Shown here one piece after another: positions 34,991-59,600 of a stretch of 64,000 nt of DNA. The stretch covers positions 690,001-754,000 of the forward strand of contig VIIQ02000600.1 in NCBI GenBank assembly GCA_007449985.2. Direction: 5' to 3'. A model generated the notes under the pieces. That model worked only from the letters and a program-made list of their open reading frames with translations. It did not search any database and had not been told where the DNA came from. Numbering within the stretch: position 1 is the first letter of the stretch; every line of letters begins with the position of its first letter. Source of the stretch: Desmodesmus armatus (Eukaryota; Chlorophyta; Chlorophyceae; Sphaeropleales; Scenedesmaceae). Both the position numbers and the translations under genes were made by a program.

Positions 34991-37900
34991 CTACGCTGCC
35001 GGCGAGTTGCGGCCCCTGCCCTTGCCCCTCCTGTGCTGGCCTCTGTTAGCCGCACTGCTGGTGTCGCTGCCGGCGGCCGTTGCTGCTTTCCTGCTGCCGC
35101 CTGTCCCCACCACGCCTGCCTTGCCAGCCTTAGCGGTAGCAGCAGGTGGAGGCTGGGCATTGGCTGCGCACCACTTGACGGCCCTTTGCAGCAGCAGGGG
35201 TGGCCAGCCTGAGCTGTCCTGCTGCAGGTGCTGCACCCTTAACTGCACCCAGCCCTGGAAGTCTGGGAACAATTCCGTCCAGTGAGTTTCACTTGAGCGG
35301 TAGGCAGTAGCCAAAGACACCTGCAGGCACACAACAGAGGAGGAGGACACATGGCTAGGTATGCATCTCGAGATTGTTGTACTCATTGCCTCCTTCACCA
35401 ACATTACAGGACAACGCAGGGACTGCAGTTGTGTGTAGCGGTGCCAAGGCAAAGCCCCGGCCACTGCCAGTGCACGAAACAACCGCACCCATAATGCACA
35501 TCTAAGTGCAGATTGTTCAGCAAGGTTACCTTCTGTCCAGCGCAAGTATGTGCACTGGTGTCACTGCATGTATGCATGCATTACGTAGAACCCACCTGCT
35601 CCTGTCGGCCGATAGCCAGCAGATACTCCAAGCGCAGCACCAACCGGCCGCTGCAGTTGTCGCTGTAAATCAGGGGCCAGGCTTTGGTCCGCTTGCACGG
35701 CTGCCGCTGTGTATGCTGCCGCTTGTACTGGTCCCACAGCACTGAGAAAATCGGCAGCATCTCCTGCATGATCGCTAGCCTGCTGTCTTGCCTGATATCC
35801 GGGTCAAATAGCTCAGGCAGCTCAAGCCGCAAGGCCTTCAACACGTCTCCCCGGAATGTTTGGCAGCCTGCTCTGGTCAAGGGGTACAAGCCCTCCGCTG
35901 TGCTGTTGTCCGCAGCGCTACCATTGGCTGGTTTCACATGGTACATCTTCCACTTCTTGCTGCGGGCTACCAGCGCTGCGAGCAGCTGCATGTGGGCGGC
36001 CACCAGCTGAGCATCAAACATGACGATACGGGGGTAGGTCTGCAGAGTTGCAGCCAGAAAAATGAACAGCAAGCACACAGCCCTTGAGACTTGTACATTT
36101 GCACCCATGAGCAGGGTCAGCACAGAACAGCACCTCACAAACAGGGTAAGCACCCAATAGCACCTTGACGATGCATGCCTGTATATTAGTATATGTGAGG
36201 AGTGGCACATGCCTTGTTGCAGCGCTCTGCTCTGTACTGTCAAAGCATGATGCTCCTTGTCACGATACACCAACCTGTTATCGTGGCGACAGGTCCAACA
36301 GAGAAGCCGTTCATACGTGCACACTAAATGTATTGTTAGCGTCGTCCACAACAGCCGCCAATTCAAACAGCGGCAGCTAGCAGGCCTGCAGCCGTAGCAC
36401 CCGCTCACCACAACAACTTTGACGACTTCTGAGCGGTCTACGTGTAGCGTGTCCGCCCACACATCCATCTTTGAGGTGATGAATGCAGGGCGGTAGAGCA
36501 AGAGGAATGGGTAGTGGCAGCACATGGTCTTCACCTGGCGCACCGGCAGGCTGAAAACTGCCACCAGCAGCAAAGGGTGCGTGACAATGACGGATCACAA
36601 GGTCAGTGATCGCGTGGCACGCGGGGCTCGTTCAGCAATAGCAACAGCTGTGCAGCGATGAGACCAGCGCCAGGCCAAGGCTGGATCAGACTTAGGCGAT
36701 GCGCAGTGTGACCACACCCAGCAACCCAGAGGCTTACACAACAGAAGCAGCACGTCCAGTACAGTGACTACAGGGAGGGACAAGTACAGTTCGTCAGCAC
36801 AGCACTTCACAAGACATGCACAACACTTTGCCGCCCACCTGATGCGAGCCCCTCCACCTTGCTTGCGATAGTGTTGAGGTCGTGGGAGACTACATTTGGA
36901 GCATAGCGGAAGACCTTCCTCGCAGCGGCTGCATCACACTCCAGAAGTTGCTGCAAGCCTTCAAACCTCTTAAACAAAGCGTGGGTGCTGAAGCATAGGA
37001 GACTGGGGTTGTGCCGGACGGCATAGCACAGGCCGCTGTCAGTAGCACTCATGAGTTCCTGTCCACAGGCAACAAGGACAGCAGCAGTGCCACCACAGCA
37101 GTCACAACACCGCACCTGCATGCCATTGTTGCTGAAAAAGGAGGTGAGCTCGAGCTCAGTCAGTACATTTGGGGCCTAATCCTGGGAGGGGCAGTATGCA
37201 TGGCCTCTGAAAGTGCACCCGCACTTTGTGTCACCACTTCTTTGGCAGCACATCCCGCTTGGGAGGTCATAGCTCACCCGCAACACGTCCAACTTCTGTG
37301 CAACAGTGACGGGGTTGGCGACCAGGAGGGTGGGCTGCTTGGACAGGATGTGGCGCACATCATCAGCACTTAACCCCAGGGGCTTCAAGAGCCTAGAGAG
37401 CTCCACAAGGTTTGACGCCAGGTGCATGTCGTCTGTGTTCAGCGCCCTGAAACACACGGCGACAAAACCGTTGTCAGCGCTCTTTTCAGCATAGACGGTA
37501 CAAGCCATGCACATCAATAGGTTGGCAAGAAAGGTAACTCAGCTACCGCACGGCCTGCAAGGAAGCTCGTGCATGCAATATACTAGCTGCCGTCGCCAGT
37601 GCATGCAGGAAACACGCACGCCCTGCCCAAAAACAGGCGCAATTAGTGTTCACACACCTGGGCGCCTTACGGACAAACCGCTGCAGCTGCTGGTCTGTGC
37701 AGCCCAGGAGCTTCTGCAGCGCCTCGCTGTTCTTGTCCAGGCTGGCGCTGTTGGAGGACAGCAGGTGAGGCTGGTCACTCAGCATCGCATGCGCAGTCTC
37801 TGCACCCCACCTGCACAGCACGCACAGCATACACACGCCTCAGCAACAAATTGATCAGGCCCCACAGTCCGTACATAACTGAGAAGTAACCACTTCCCAG

Positions 37901-39749
37901 TTACGTACGGACGGCATATCACACTGGTTTCTTTGTTTTTGCGGCTCATCACTGTGGTGCTGGGACAGCTGATACAGCACCACCCAAGGCAAACATGCTG
38001 CAATGTTGACATTCACAGAGCCCTACATTGAAGGTCATGATCGACTAATAGCCTGACACATAGGTGTATGCAATAGCTAGCGCATTGATTGGGACAGACG
38101 CAGTGTTGGCCGGCAACAAACAAACACACAGCGCTGGCGTGGTGCACTACGCCAGAGACACCCAAGTCACCCATCCCTGTCCAGACACTATCGCTAGTAG
38201 CGGCACATTGCCCCAAACTCCAAGCTGAGCTTCCAACCAGTCACATCCAGTCACATCCAACTCACTGTTGCACAAAATGCTCCAGCTTCTTTCTGAAGGT
38301 TTGCACTGGGCCGCTCATGTGAGATGACTCTGACGCAGCCAGCAGCTCTGGCCGGGGCGGCATGCCCAGCACATCGACATACACATCGTGCCTCTCCTGC
38401 AGCTGCTGCAATGTTGCTTCAGGGTCTGCTAGCAGCAGCCGCAGCCTGGTCGCCTTGTGGATGTACCTCAAGGCCGGGTCACGGCCCAGGAGATGTGCAA
38501 CACCATTCAGCAACACGCCCAGACGGCGGGCAAGGTCACCAGACGGAACCTGGCAGATGAGGGCAGAGGTGGGGAGGAGGGGGACAAACCATTATGGGGA
38601 TACAAACCACTCATGCCTCTATGGCTGTTTCTCGAGGCCCTGATCATCATATGCCTAGGACTGTAGCGCACAGCCAGTAGTCTTGAATGCAAGAGACATG
38701 CAGCTGGCAAAGAAACAGCATCTTATGTATGGACTTGCAGATGTGATTATGTGAGCGCCGACATTGTTAACCCGCAGGGCAGTCATTGGGGACAGCGTGT
38801 GCCCAAGTGGCGCTGCCTTTGATATCAACACATGCACGCACCATGAGCAGCCTGGGGTCAAGCACGAGCAGCGTCTGAACATCAACATCAGCCCAGCTGA
38901 GAGAGGGTGCGCTGGCACCCTCCCCTGACCCTGCTGCCGCCACTGCTTGGCTGTGCGCCTGTAGCAGCTGTCGCAGGTGTACAAGGGGCCTCCTGGGTGA
39001 CATGGGCTGGTGACTTCCCCGCCGCATGTGCAGCGGGGAGGTTGCACTAAGCGCTCTGATGCGGTGGGCAATCCAAGCCTGCAGCGCAATTATGAAGCAA
39101 GGAGTTCAGGGGCAAGCAGGCGGCAGCAGAGCAGCACAGGGTGTCCTACGGTGCCATGCATATGTGATACAGTCAGGTGCTTTTTGAAAACGATGTGCGC
39201 ACGGCTTGGCGACTGACCCTGCAGAGGGAAAGGCAGGAGGGGTGGCTGGCTATGTTGCAGAGGTCACAATCGGGCACTGCCTGCTAGTTGTTCATGATTG
39301 CATGTGCTGTGCACCAGCTATACCCTCCATCCGCCACAGATCAGCACAGCGGTGCAGTGTCTGCAAGAAGGGCTCCTTACCTCATGTACAGCTTTAGCTG
39401 CCGGCAGGTTCAGCCCCAAACCCTGCAGCCTGTCCAGCTGCTCCTGCTGCATTGCAGCATATGACTCTGCCGCAGAGTTTGGTGCTGTTGGATCATGAAG
39501 AGCTTCAGCTGCCTGGGTCTCCTGCTGCTTTCTTGGCTTTCTTCGCTTGCTGGCTGTTGAAGACTCAGCAGGCAGAGACCGACTGCTGTTGCTGCTGCTG
39601 CTGCTGCTGCTGCTGGTGTAATGCTTGAGCACCTGACCCAGGCTTGGTGCGTTGACCAGCACTGCAGCAGAGAGCGACCTGAGCCCCTGAAAAGCTGTTG
39701 CCTGCAGAGCACTGATGCTGCACCATAGGCTCCCTGGTAGCGCTTGCAT
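34991..39749 (-). CDS. mTERF-domain protein, probably organellar
   Basis: Nine exons (minus): 39381-39749, 38842-39078, 38266-38549, 37658-37810, 37278-37446, 36839-37058, 36409-36557, 35596-36039, 34991-35320. They total 784 residues, all in phase. The middle of the protein carries repeated mTERF helices, best seen in LLKPLGLSADDVRHILSKQP (exon 5), with related units in exons 4, 6 (FRYAPNVVSHDLNTI) and 7. mTERF proteins bind organelle nucleic acid and affect transcription, splicing or ribosome biogenesis. The N-terminus lacks early acidic residues and could be a transit peptide; exon 1 then has a Ser run and a basic KRRKPRKQQ patch. The C-terminus after about residue 675 is a family-unknown region ending in a basic tail (RRGKGRGRN). 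Which organelle, and which mTERF subgroup, cannot be told. Confidence 0.8.
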
Positions 39750-40388
39750 GCTGACCAGCTGCCTCCCTCAGCTACTGCATCCGTCAAGAAGAGCTTCAGG
39801 CATGATGGGAGACGACGACATGTGCAGCTGCATGCTCCATGGTCAGTGCTGCTGCTGCTGCTGCCGCCAAACCAAGCCCCTGAGCTGCATTTGACCAGGA
39901 TATAGCTGCCAAGAAGTCAAATGACAATCACAGGGTGCGAGGATGAATGTAAGGCGTTCAGGAAGGTAGCTGAAGCCTCCTGGGTGCGGCTTGGCTGCTG
40001 CTGGTGGCACCAGCCTGGTGCTGCTGCTGCTTTCCAGGAGAGAGTTGTGCTGTGATCAGAGATGCACGCCTAATGGGCGATGAATACGTAATCAAACTTG
40101 TACTGAATGCATTGTCATGAGCTTGCCAGGCTGCTGCCGCGTTGTCGAACGAATGGATCGAGACTCAGGATGAGTCAAGGAGTTCAAAACGAATTCTCAC
40201 TAACGTCACCGCAAACTGGTCTATAGTCGTAGAGCAGTCCTGTCATTATTGAAAGGGGAAGAAGTCGGCTCCCCCGTGTCCTGGTTGCTTCAAAAGTGCT
40301 TTGATCACTTGATCAATACAACATCTGCCAGCATGTTCTTTGTCTGAACTTCTGCAGTGATATCTGTTTGGTCATGCATAAATAGAAC
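39750..40388. promoter_or_regulatory. Divergent promoter region, mTERF and ATAD2-like genes
   Basis: About 640 nt between two divergent starts. A TAACGTCACC (ACGT-core) sequence at about 40201 could bind bZIP factors, but this is weak. No other element was seen. Confidence 0.45.
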
Positions 40389-52638
<12,250 letters not shown>

Positions 52639-52662
52639 GCGGTGCGCGTGCTAGCATGCATC

Positions 52663-52667
52663 TGTAA
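52663..52667 (+). terminator. Candidate poly(A) signal TGTAA, ATAD2-like gene
   Basis: TGTAA 25 nt after the stop at 52638, in the expected place for a chlorophyte poly(A) signal. Confidence 0.5.
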
Positions 52668-53230
52668 CTATGGACCCAGAGCGGCAAGAGAGCGGCTTTA
52701 TAAACAGCATGTATGCAGTTTACCGATGCAGTTTACCTCTAGATTTTGCACAATTGGGACGGGAGTTATCTGGCCCAGTTGATCATGATAATTGCAGAGG
52801 TACAACCTGAGGTTGCAGACTGACCACGCAACCCATTTCACCCCAAACTGTCCCTCCATTGTCAGCCATGAGCAGTGCAAGGCAAGCACTGAGGCAAGGC
52901 CTGCAACCAGTGTCTCAAGTACTACATCAGTCACATTGAATGCCATTACTAATGTCAGTGACGGCTGTGGCATGAGTTGAACATGCCCAACAGGTGTGCG
53001 CCTTGCAGCACACACACTGCAGGTCCCACACAGCCATGTATGGGCAGGGCGAACCTGCCCACACACCTTCCGCCAGCATGTCTAGCCTCAGTGAGACACA
53101 ACAGCGGGGTGGTGAGGTAGGGTCAGCATTGTTGTCCCCGTCAAAATGCAGCATGCAGGCAAACAACATACACTTACCCACTTACCCTCCACAACAGTGC
53201 AGCATCACTGACACTGAAGCTGGGCTGTAG

Positions 53231-54155
53231 GCTGCTGCTGCTGCTGGCTGCTCCAAAGGTGTCCCCTCAGGACGCACAAAGACACGCCACTCGGCCACAC
53301 CAACAGCCAGGCTTTTGTGCTTCCTGGTGTGTCGTGACCTATGGCACAGGGATCGCCCCACACCCCCTCACTTTCGCATGCGGGTTAGGCATGTGTGAGA
53401 CAACGGACTTTTTCAGGCCAAAGGCCCGTGCACATATCCCAAGTGGTGTTGCTGAGCTGTCCTGTTCTAACCACTTGGTGCTGTGAGCAAGCGCGGGGTG
53501 GTGATGTGGCTGTTGCTGTTTGCCACCCCAACACCTGGCCACAGCACTATTGGGGATACCTTGGAGCAACCCTGCGCAACATGCTGCCTACGTTACTGAC
53601 CTGCAAGGTAGCAAGGCAATGCAGAGGCAGTGTCATAAGGCGCACCCAACTGGTGCAATGAGTGCGACAAGGAGGAACAGCGAAGGGAAAGCCCCATTGT
53701 GTTGCAGCACTGCTGTGCTGACCTTGAGCTTCTCTACACAGGGTATCCGCATGCTGGTATCTGCATACAACCACTGTCAATGACCCTCCTTGGTTGCTTA
53801 CCTGCAAAGCTGTGTGTCGCAACAGGGTTGCTGCTGCTGCTGGCTGCACCAAAGGTGTCCCCTCAGGACGCACAAAGACACGCCACTCGGCCACACATAC
53901 AGCCAGGCTTGTGTGTTTCCTGGTGTGTCGTGACCTATGGCACGGGGATCGCCCCACACCCCCTCACTTTCGCATGCGGGTTAGGCATGTGTGAGACAAC
54001 GGACTTTTCAGGCCAGAGGCCTGTGCACATATCCCAAGTGGTGTTGCTGAGCTGTCCTGTTCTAACCACTTGGTGCTGTGAGCAAGCGCGGGGTGGTGAT
54101 GTGGCTGTTGCTGTTTGCCACCCCCACACCTGGCCACAGCACTATTGGGGATACC
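53231..54155. repeat. Direct repeat pair of about 330 bp
   Basis: Copies at 53231-53560 and 53829-54155 share all but about ten positions and are separated by 268 nt. Both end CACTATTGGGGATACC. They show no TG...CA ends and no open frame of known type. Confidence 0.88.
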
Positions 54156-56658
54156 ATTGGTGGCAGCTGCTGCAAGCTGTGCCTGTAGTGACTGTGGGCC
54201 CCCTGCAGATGCATGCACAGTGCTGATATATGGCTCGTAGCAGTGGTTGAAAAGCGAGCAGCAAGCACCAGTTCAAACCGGTCTGGAGGAAAACAAAACT
54301 GCGATGTACATGTCCTGTGCCGCTGCTCCTCTCACCTGCTCTCGCCTGCCCCGCTGATGCGTGGGGTGAACCACTTAACCTGCAAGGAGTACAGCCGTGT
54401 TATGGGAGCTGGAAACGCAAGCTGCTTCCCGTGGCGAATCCTACACTACAGTACAGTACAAACAGCGGTGCAGCTGGTGGTGTGGACGAACAAATCATGC
54501 CATCATGTAATTTTCAGTACAGATGAAGCTGTAGATGCAATCAGGTTGAGTACCTACTTCAGCTAGGATGTTACTGCTCATTCCTTGCCTACACTTGAGT
54601 GACCTGTCACATTGGGTGTGCGGTACTACCATCATAATGACTTCGTTGAACCATTGTTGGCTGTACAAATTTAGTACTGGTATGACTGGTCGTGGGAGCC
54701 ATCCAGGAAGGCCCGAAGCATTTTGCCCTTCAGGGGTGTTCCTCAACTCCTAATCCTGTTCTTTCATCTCAACTCACCTCTTGCTCAGCTGTGAGGGGAC
54801 ACCTACAGATTTAGTCACGCGTCAAGTGCAACCATACCACGCAGCAGTGCATAGGGCATCTGAGTTAACCCCTGGGACCATTGGTGGGATCAGCACAGCA
54901 GCTGCTGCAGCACCAACACTGGAGCCTTGCTGTTGGTGGGTCGCTGGATACAAGCGGTCTTTACAGACGATGCCCAATTTGGTCAATCCGCCGCAGTGGG
55001 GAGTTTCGGAAGCTATGCTGTCCCCCAGGGTGCAGGCAGCATGAACTTGCCAGCAGCAGCGATCCGCACGCAAAATGTGTGCCCTATGGCTGATGGACAC
55101 TTTGGTGAAACATGCAAGAATTACGACCTTGCAGTCCCAATGACAGGCCAGGACGTGCCACAGGTACATCAGCACTCAGGATGCAAGCAAGTTCGTGCTG
55201 ATCCAGCCAAGGCTTTACACGTACTTGTATCCCTAGTTGCAGATCTTGGCTAATTCCCATGCACAAGGTGACCGTCACATCTCAGAATGCAGTCTCCGGA
55301 TCAATCTCACTCAAAGCTGAGCCCTACAAAGGTCAAAGGACCGACCAACCAGGACCAACCTGGACCAACTCAAGAATACACACCCCGGTACTGTGGCGGT
55401 ACTGCCTCTGCAGCCAACATGGCCATGATGGGACACCATGTGCTCCATGGATGTGCTGCAGGCTGTAAACATCAACATGTATGCAAGCCTGCTGATTTAC
55501 CCCATCTCAAACTTGACCACCATTGCTAGTCCCTAGCAGACAGCTACTCAACCAAATCACAACAGCTGGCGACAACCGCCATCACACAAGATCAGCCAGG
55601 TAGGGCGTGGGCCAAACCTGGCCCAGCCGCCCAGGTAGCATGACTGCTGCTTCTTGCACAACCAACACAACTGCCGGCACAGACACAGCATGATGTAGTC
55701 ACGGCAAAACATCATTGAGTAAGTTACCACCAGACAACACCCAGCTGGTGCCTTCAGCAACTTGTTCTGTCATCAGCAAGATACAAACCAAAATTGTAGA
55801 AGATGACCCTGCACATGCTTGCGCGGCACAATGCCACAGCTTAGGGTCCGACCCTCATATTTCCGCTTACAGGCTATGCTCGTCTGGCAACCTTCAAGGC
55901 AAGCTGGTGCAGTCTGCCAGGCTGCGAGCCCAGCACGTGATATTAGGACAACTGCCAACTTGACAATGTCAGTCGCAGTAGTAGGGTACCCCTAGAATGG
56001 CAGCTTTTGACATGAGTTGTGTCGCATCAGCTGGACCAAGCCACACAATCTATGCAGCTGCAGAAAGGTCAGGACAACACATGCCACATCACATGTACCA
56101 ACACTGGACACAACAGGCTATGGCTGGTAAGTCCCGTCTTGCCTTATCAGTGCAATATGCTGCGACTCAACTGCTGTTGTTTCCCAACCAAATGCCGCCC
56201 CCGGCGGCAAGGCGCCTCAGGGCTGACCGCAACCACATGGTGTGTGCACGTCAACGTCACTGAGTGACACAAAGAGGAGGGGTGGTTGGGTGTGGTGCCA
56301 GCGGCTGTTTACACAGCGGCCACATGCCTCCTGTGCCATCCAGACAGAACCAGGCTGATGTCAATACTCCAGACCGTTTTTTTTTTTTGGGGAAGAAAAT
56401 GTTACACGCAGACACATTCGCCACACATCAATGGCATTGCCTGCCAGGGTTGAACCGGTTGAAACACTAAGGTGGGGAAAAACCCCGATCCCCGTCAGTG
56501 GTTTGCACCACCTACACCAGATAGTAGCCTGATTCAAAGCAAGACAGCAAAGGAGACTTCATTGACATCCTGAGGCAACACGACAACCTTGTACAGAAGT
56601 GGGAAGCAAACAGCTAGGATCCAGCATGCAGCAGCACCAAGAAATACCCCTTGTCAGG

Positions 56659-59600
56659 TCAGATGCCCAAAGTCAGCCCAAGAAGGCGCGCCCGGCGCAC
56701 TTTCATCTTGTACAGAGTGTATGCCAACGCAGACTGCTCTCCATGTTGAAACACTGATCGCACACATTCAGGGTCGTCCAGTACCACAGCATCAGACAGG
56801 GGGAAGGCCGGGCAAGCGGCGCGCAAATCATCGTAAACAGGGCACTCCAACAGGAAGTGCTTCAAGTCTTCCACATTACGACTAGTTCTTGTCCTTGCCA
56901 GTACAGCTTGGCGGTGGGCCAGGGTAGCATCCTCTCCACAACACACTCGACACAGGCGGTCAGCACGGGGCACAGAGACCCTTCGCTTACGTCCCTGTTC
57001 TATTTCAAGGTGGGCTGAACCAATACGCAACTGGGCAAGGTTACGCGCTACATCAAAGGGCAGGCACAACTTGATATGCGGAGGCGCATCGTCCCTTGAG
57101 AAGGGATTGAAGCCAGGATCTAGCGGGTAGACCCATGCATGATGTGTAAGCTTGTGAATGCCGATAGAAGGGGCGGAACGCGGGTCACCTTGGGTGAGAC
57201 CTCGCCACCGGGCCCTGAATAGGGCAGCCAGCGCGGCCTGCACTGCAGACTCCTCCCACCTCTGTTGCATCACCCAGTCAAGCGACTGCTGCCGCCAGTC
57301 ACCAGCAAGCAACTGCAACGAGCACATAGTTTGCAGGAAACAAGAGGACCAACACTCCCGACAACCTGCAAGTGCAAGCGCTACATCCTCACGCCACACA
57401 CACCCCGCCAGGGATCTCGGCTGATCGTCACGAGCATCAGACAACTTTGTCCACCATCGCGCAGCCAGCACCACCCAGTGATACATAATGGGTCGACGAT
57501 GCATGTCCCTGTACACGACATCAGTGGCAATGCCTTTGATAGACCCAGTCGTGATGCGCAAGAACGATGTGTGTACCTTCTCGGCCTGGGTATCGTAAGG
57601 CGTGTTCTGCAGGCGCTTAGCAAATATCGCGGGTCCCCATATGTGAGATGCATACGAAAGGACTGGCTCAACAAGTATATCGAACATTCTGCACTTGATG
57701 TCAAACTGAGTCAAACAGGAGCGGCGACAACGGGTCAGCATGGCATGCATTGCCTTGCTGCCAGACACCGCCAGAGCATCAGAGGCGCCCAGAAGCCCAC
57801 GGGTCTCATGCACGCGCACACCCAAATAGACGTACTCACTTTGCCGCGCAATCTCGCGCCCTCGATACACAAGACGGAACCCTGCCGGCACCTTCATGCC
57901 CCGCTGGCGGAAACAAACGGCACAAGTCTTGTGCGGGGCAAGATTCACCTCCATCCCAAACAGGTGGCAGAACACACTCAACACATCAACAAGCTCCTGC
58001 AATTCGCCCTGCTCAAAGCTCAGGAGACCAACGTCATCAGCATACATGACATCTGGCACATGCAGCCCACTAAGCACCGGCCCTGCCCCTGGCAGCTTAT
58101 GCCTGAACATGTAATGCAAGAGCTCTATGAACAAGCCAAACAAGAGAGGGCTAAGCTCGCTACCCTGCTTGGTGCCAGAGGCTGTGGTGAAAACCTCACC
58201 CAGCTCACCATTAACGGCCACCTGACAGCAAACACGGTCATACATGGAGATCAGCATGTCCATGAAGGGACCATGCACTCCCAATTCGCGACACCGCTCA
58301 AGCAAGAGGTCTCGCCTCACCGTATCAAAAGCCTTCTTAAAATCAACAAACACCACATACAAACGCCGCCGCTGATGCCGGGCCACACTGATGAGGTGGT
58401 TGAGCGTGAAGAGTGCATCAAGTGTACCATACCCAGGCCTGAAACCACACTGAGTAGGGGCACGAAGAGAGAGCAGGGATGCCAGCCGCTCAAAACGCTG
58501 ATTCATGAGACGCTCCAACAGGCGAGAGAATACATGCGACACAGAAATCCCTCTGTACTGGTCCCTTACCGCCAAGGCAGCAGGGCTAAGGGACTTCGGC
58601 ACCGGAACCAACTTGCTGGTGCGCATAACCTCTGGTACACATGCACATGAGAGCATGGCCTGCAACAACCACTGCGCACACTCGACCACAACAGGGGAAG
58701 CAGGCGCTGCGTCGCCCCCAGAGCCACCCTCTCGGACAGGAGCACATGCCAGCCTCAACAGCTCACCCGTCAGACCCTGTGAATCAGGGGCTTTGCCTGT
58801 CGGCAGAGCCATACACTGTTGTACCTCAGCATATGAGACAGGCTCATTGAGCGCAGCCATGGCAGCTGGGGCACCCCTAGGGGCTGCCGCATACAACTGG
58901 TGTTTGAGAGCCACCTCCTCTGCGCCCAAGGACTGAGGCTCAGGTACCCTCCCCAGAAGATCCCGAAAGTACCCTGTCCAAGCTGCCACATCTGTCAGCG
59001 GTGTTTGCGGGGGCTGTCCACCAAAAAAGGCCCTCCAGTAATCCTTCTGGGTGTGGCCAAAATATGTTTCCAACATATCAACCTGGACCCGCATCTCATG
59101 CTCCCTCTTTTTGCGCTTACAGCAGCGCTTGTACTCACGGCGCGCAGCCTCAAGGGCCTGCCGTGCAGCCGGGCAGCCATTGTGAGCCCCATAGACCATC
59201 CCTCGGCTCTCGTGCCATGCACCCCATGCCACATCCAACTCCCGCGACAGGCGCCGACACTCTGCATCATACCAGGGCTGGTCCCTTCCCGTAGGCTGCA
59301 CGCCCCGGTCTTGGACGCTCCTGTCCCCCCCAGCACACAACATAAGCTGTTCTGTAAATTGCTGGAGAGCATCCTCAACAGGGACATCACCAGACTGCCA
59401 AGCTTGCAGCATGGTATGAAAAAAGCCCTCGCGCCGCAAGAGAGCACCAGTGTACCCTGAGCCAGGAGTCGGACGATACACCCGGCCCCTCCTCCCCCTG
59501 CGCGGAACCTCATAACAACGCCTTGGCAAATCAGTGATTGACACATACAGGCCACAGTGATCTTTGGAGGCAGACGGCTTGAACGGCAGCACCCGAAAAG

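Larger units (their letters stand above)
52639..56376. other. Gene-poor region between the ATPase gene and the LINE
   Basis: About 3.7 kb. It contains the ATPase 3' UTR with TGTAA, a 330-bp direct repeat pair (53231-54155) and short frames without family similarity. A stretch at about 54900-55250 has a longer open frame with no recognisable motif; it may be a gene relic. Confidence 0.55.

Noticed and set aside
53231..54155. Small LTR retrotransposon (TRIM)
   Set aside because: No TG...CA ends, no primer-binding site and no target-site duplication seen; kept as a direct repeat.
54781..55253. Possible gene with frames of 87 and 108 codons
   Set aside because: No recognisable domain and no convincing splice structure; left as a possible relic in unassigned DNA.
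57265..58650. Long plus-strand open frame (461 codons) opposite the LINE
   Set aside because: It lies antisense to the reverse transcriptase of ORF2, has no family pattern and reflects the base composition of the coding strand.
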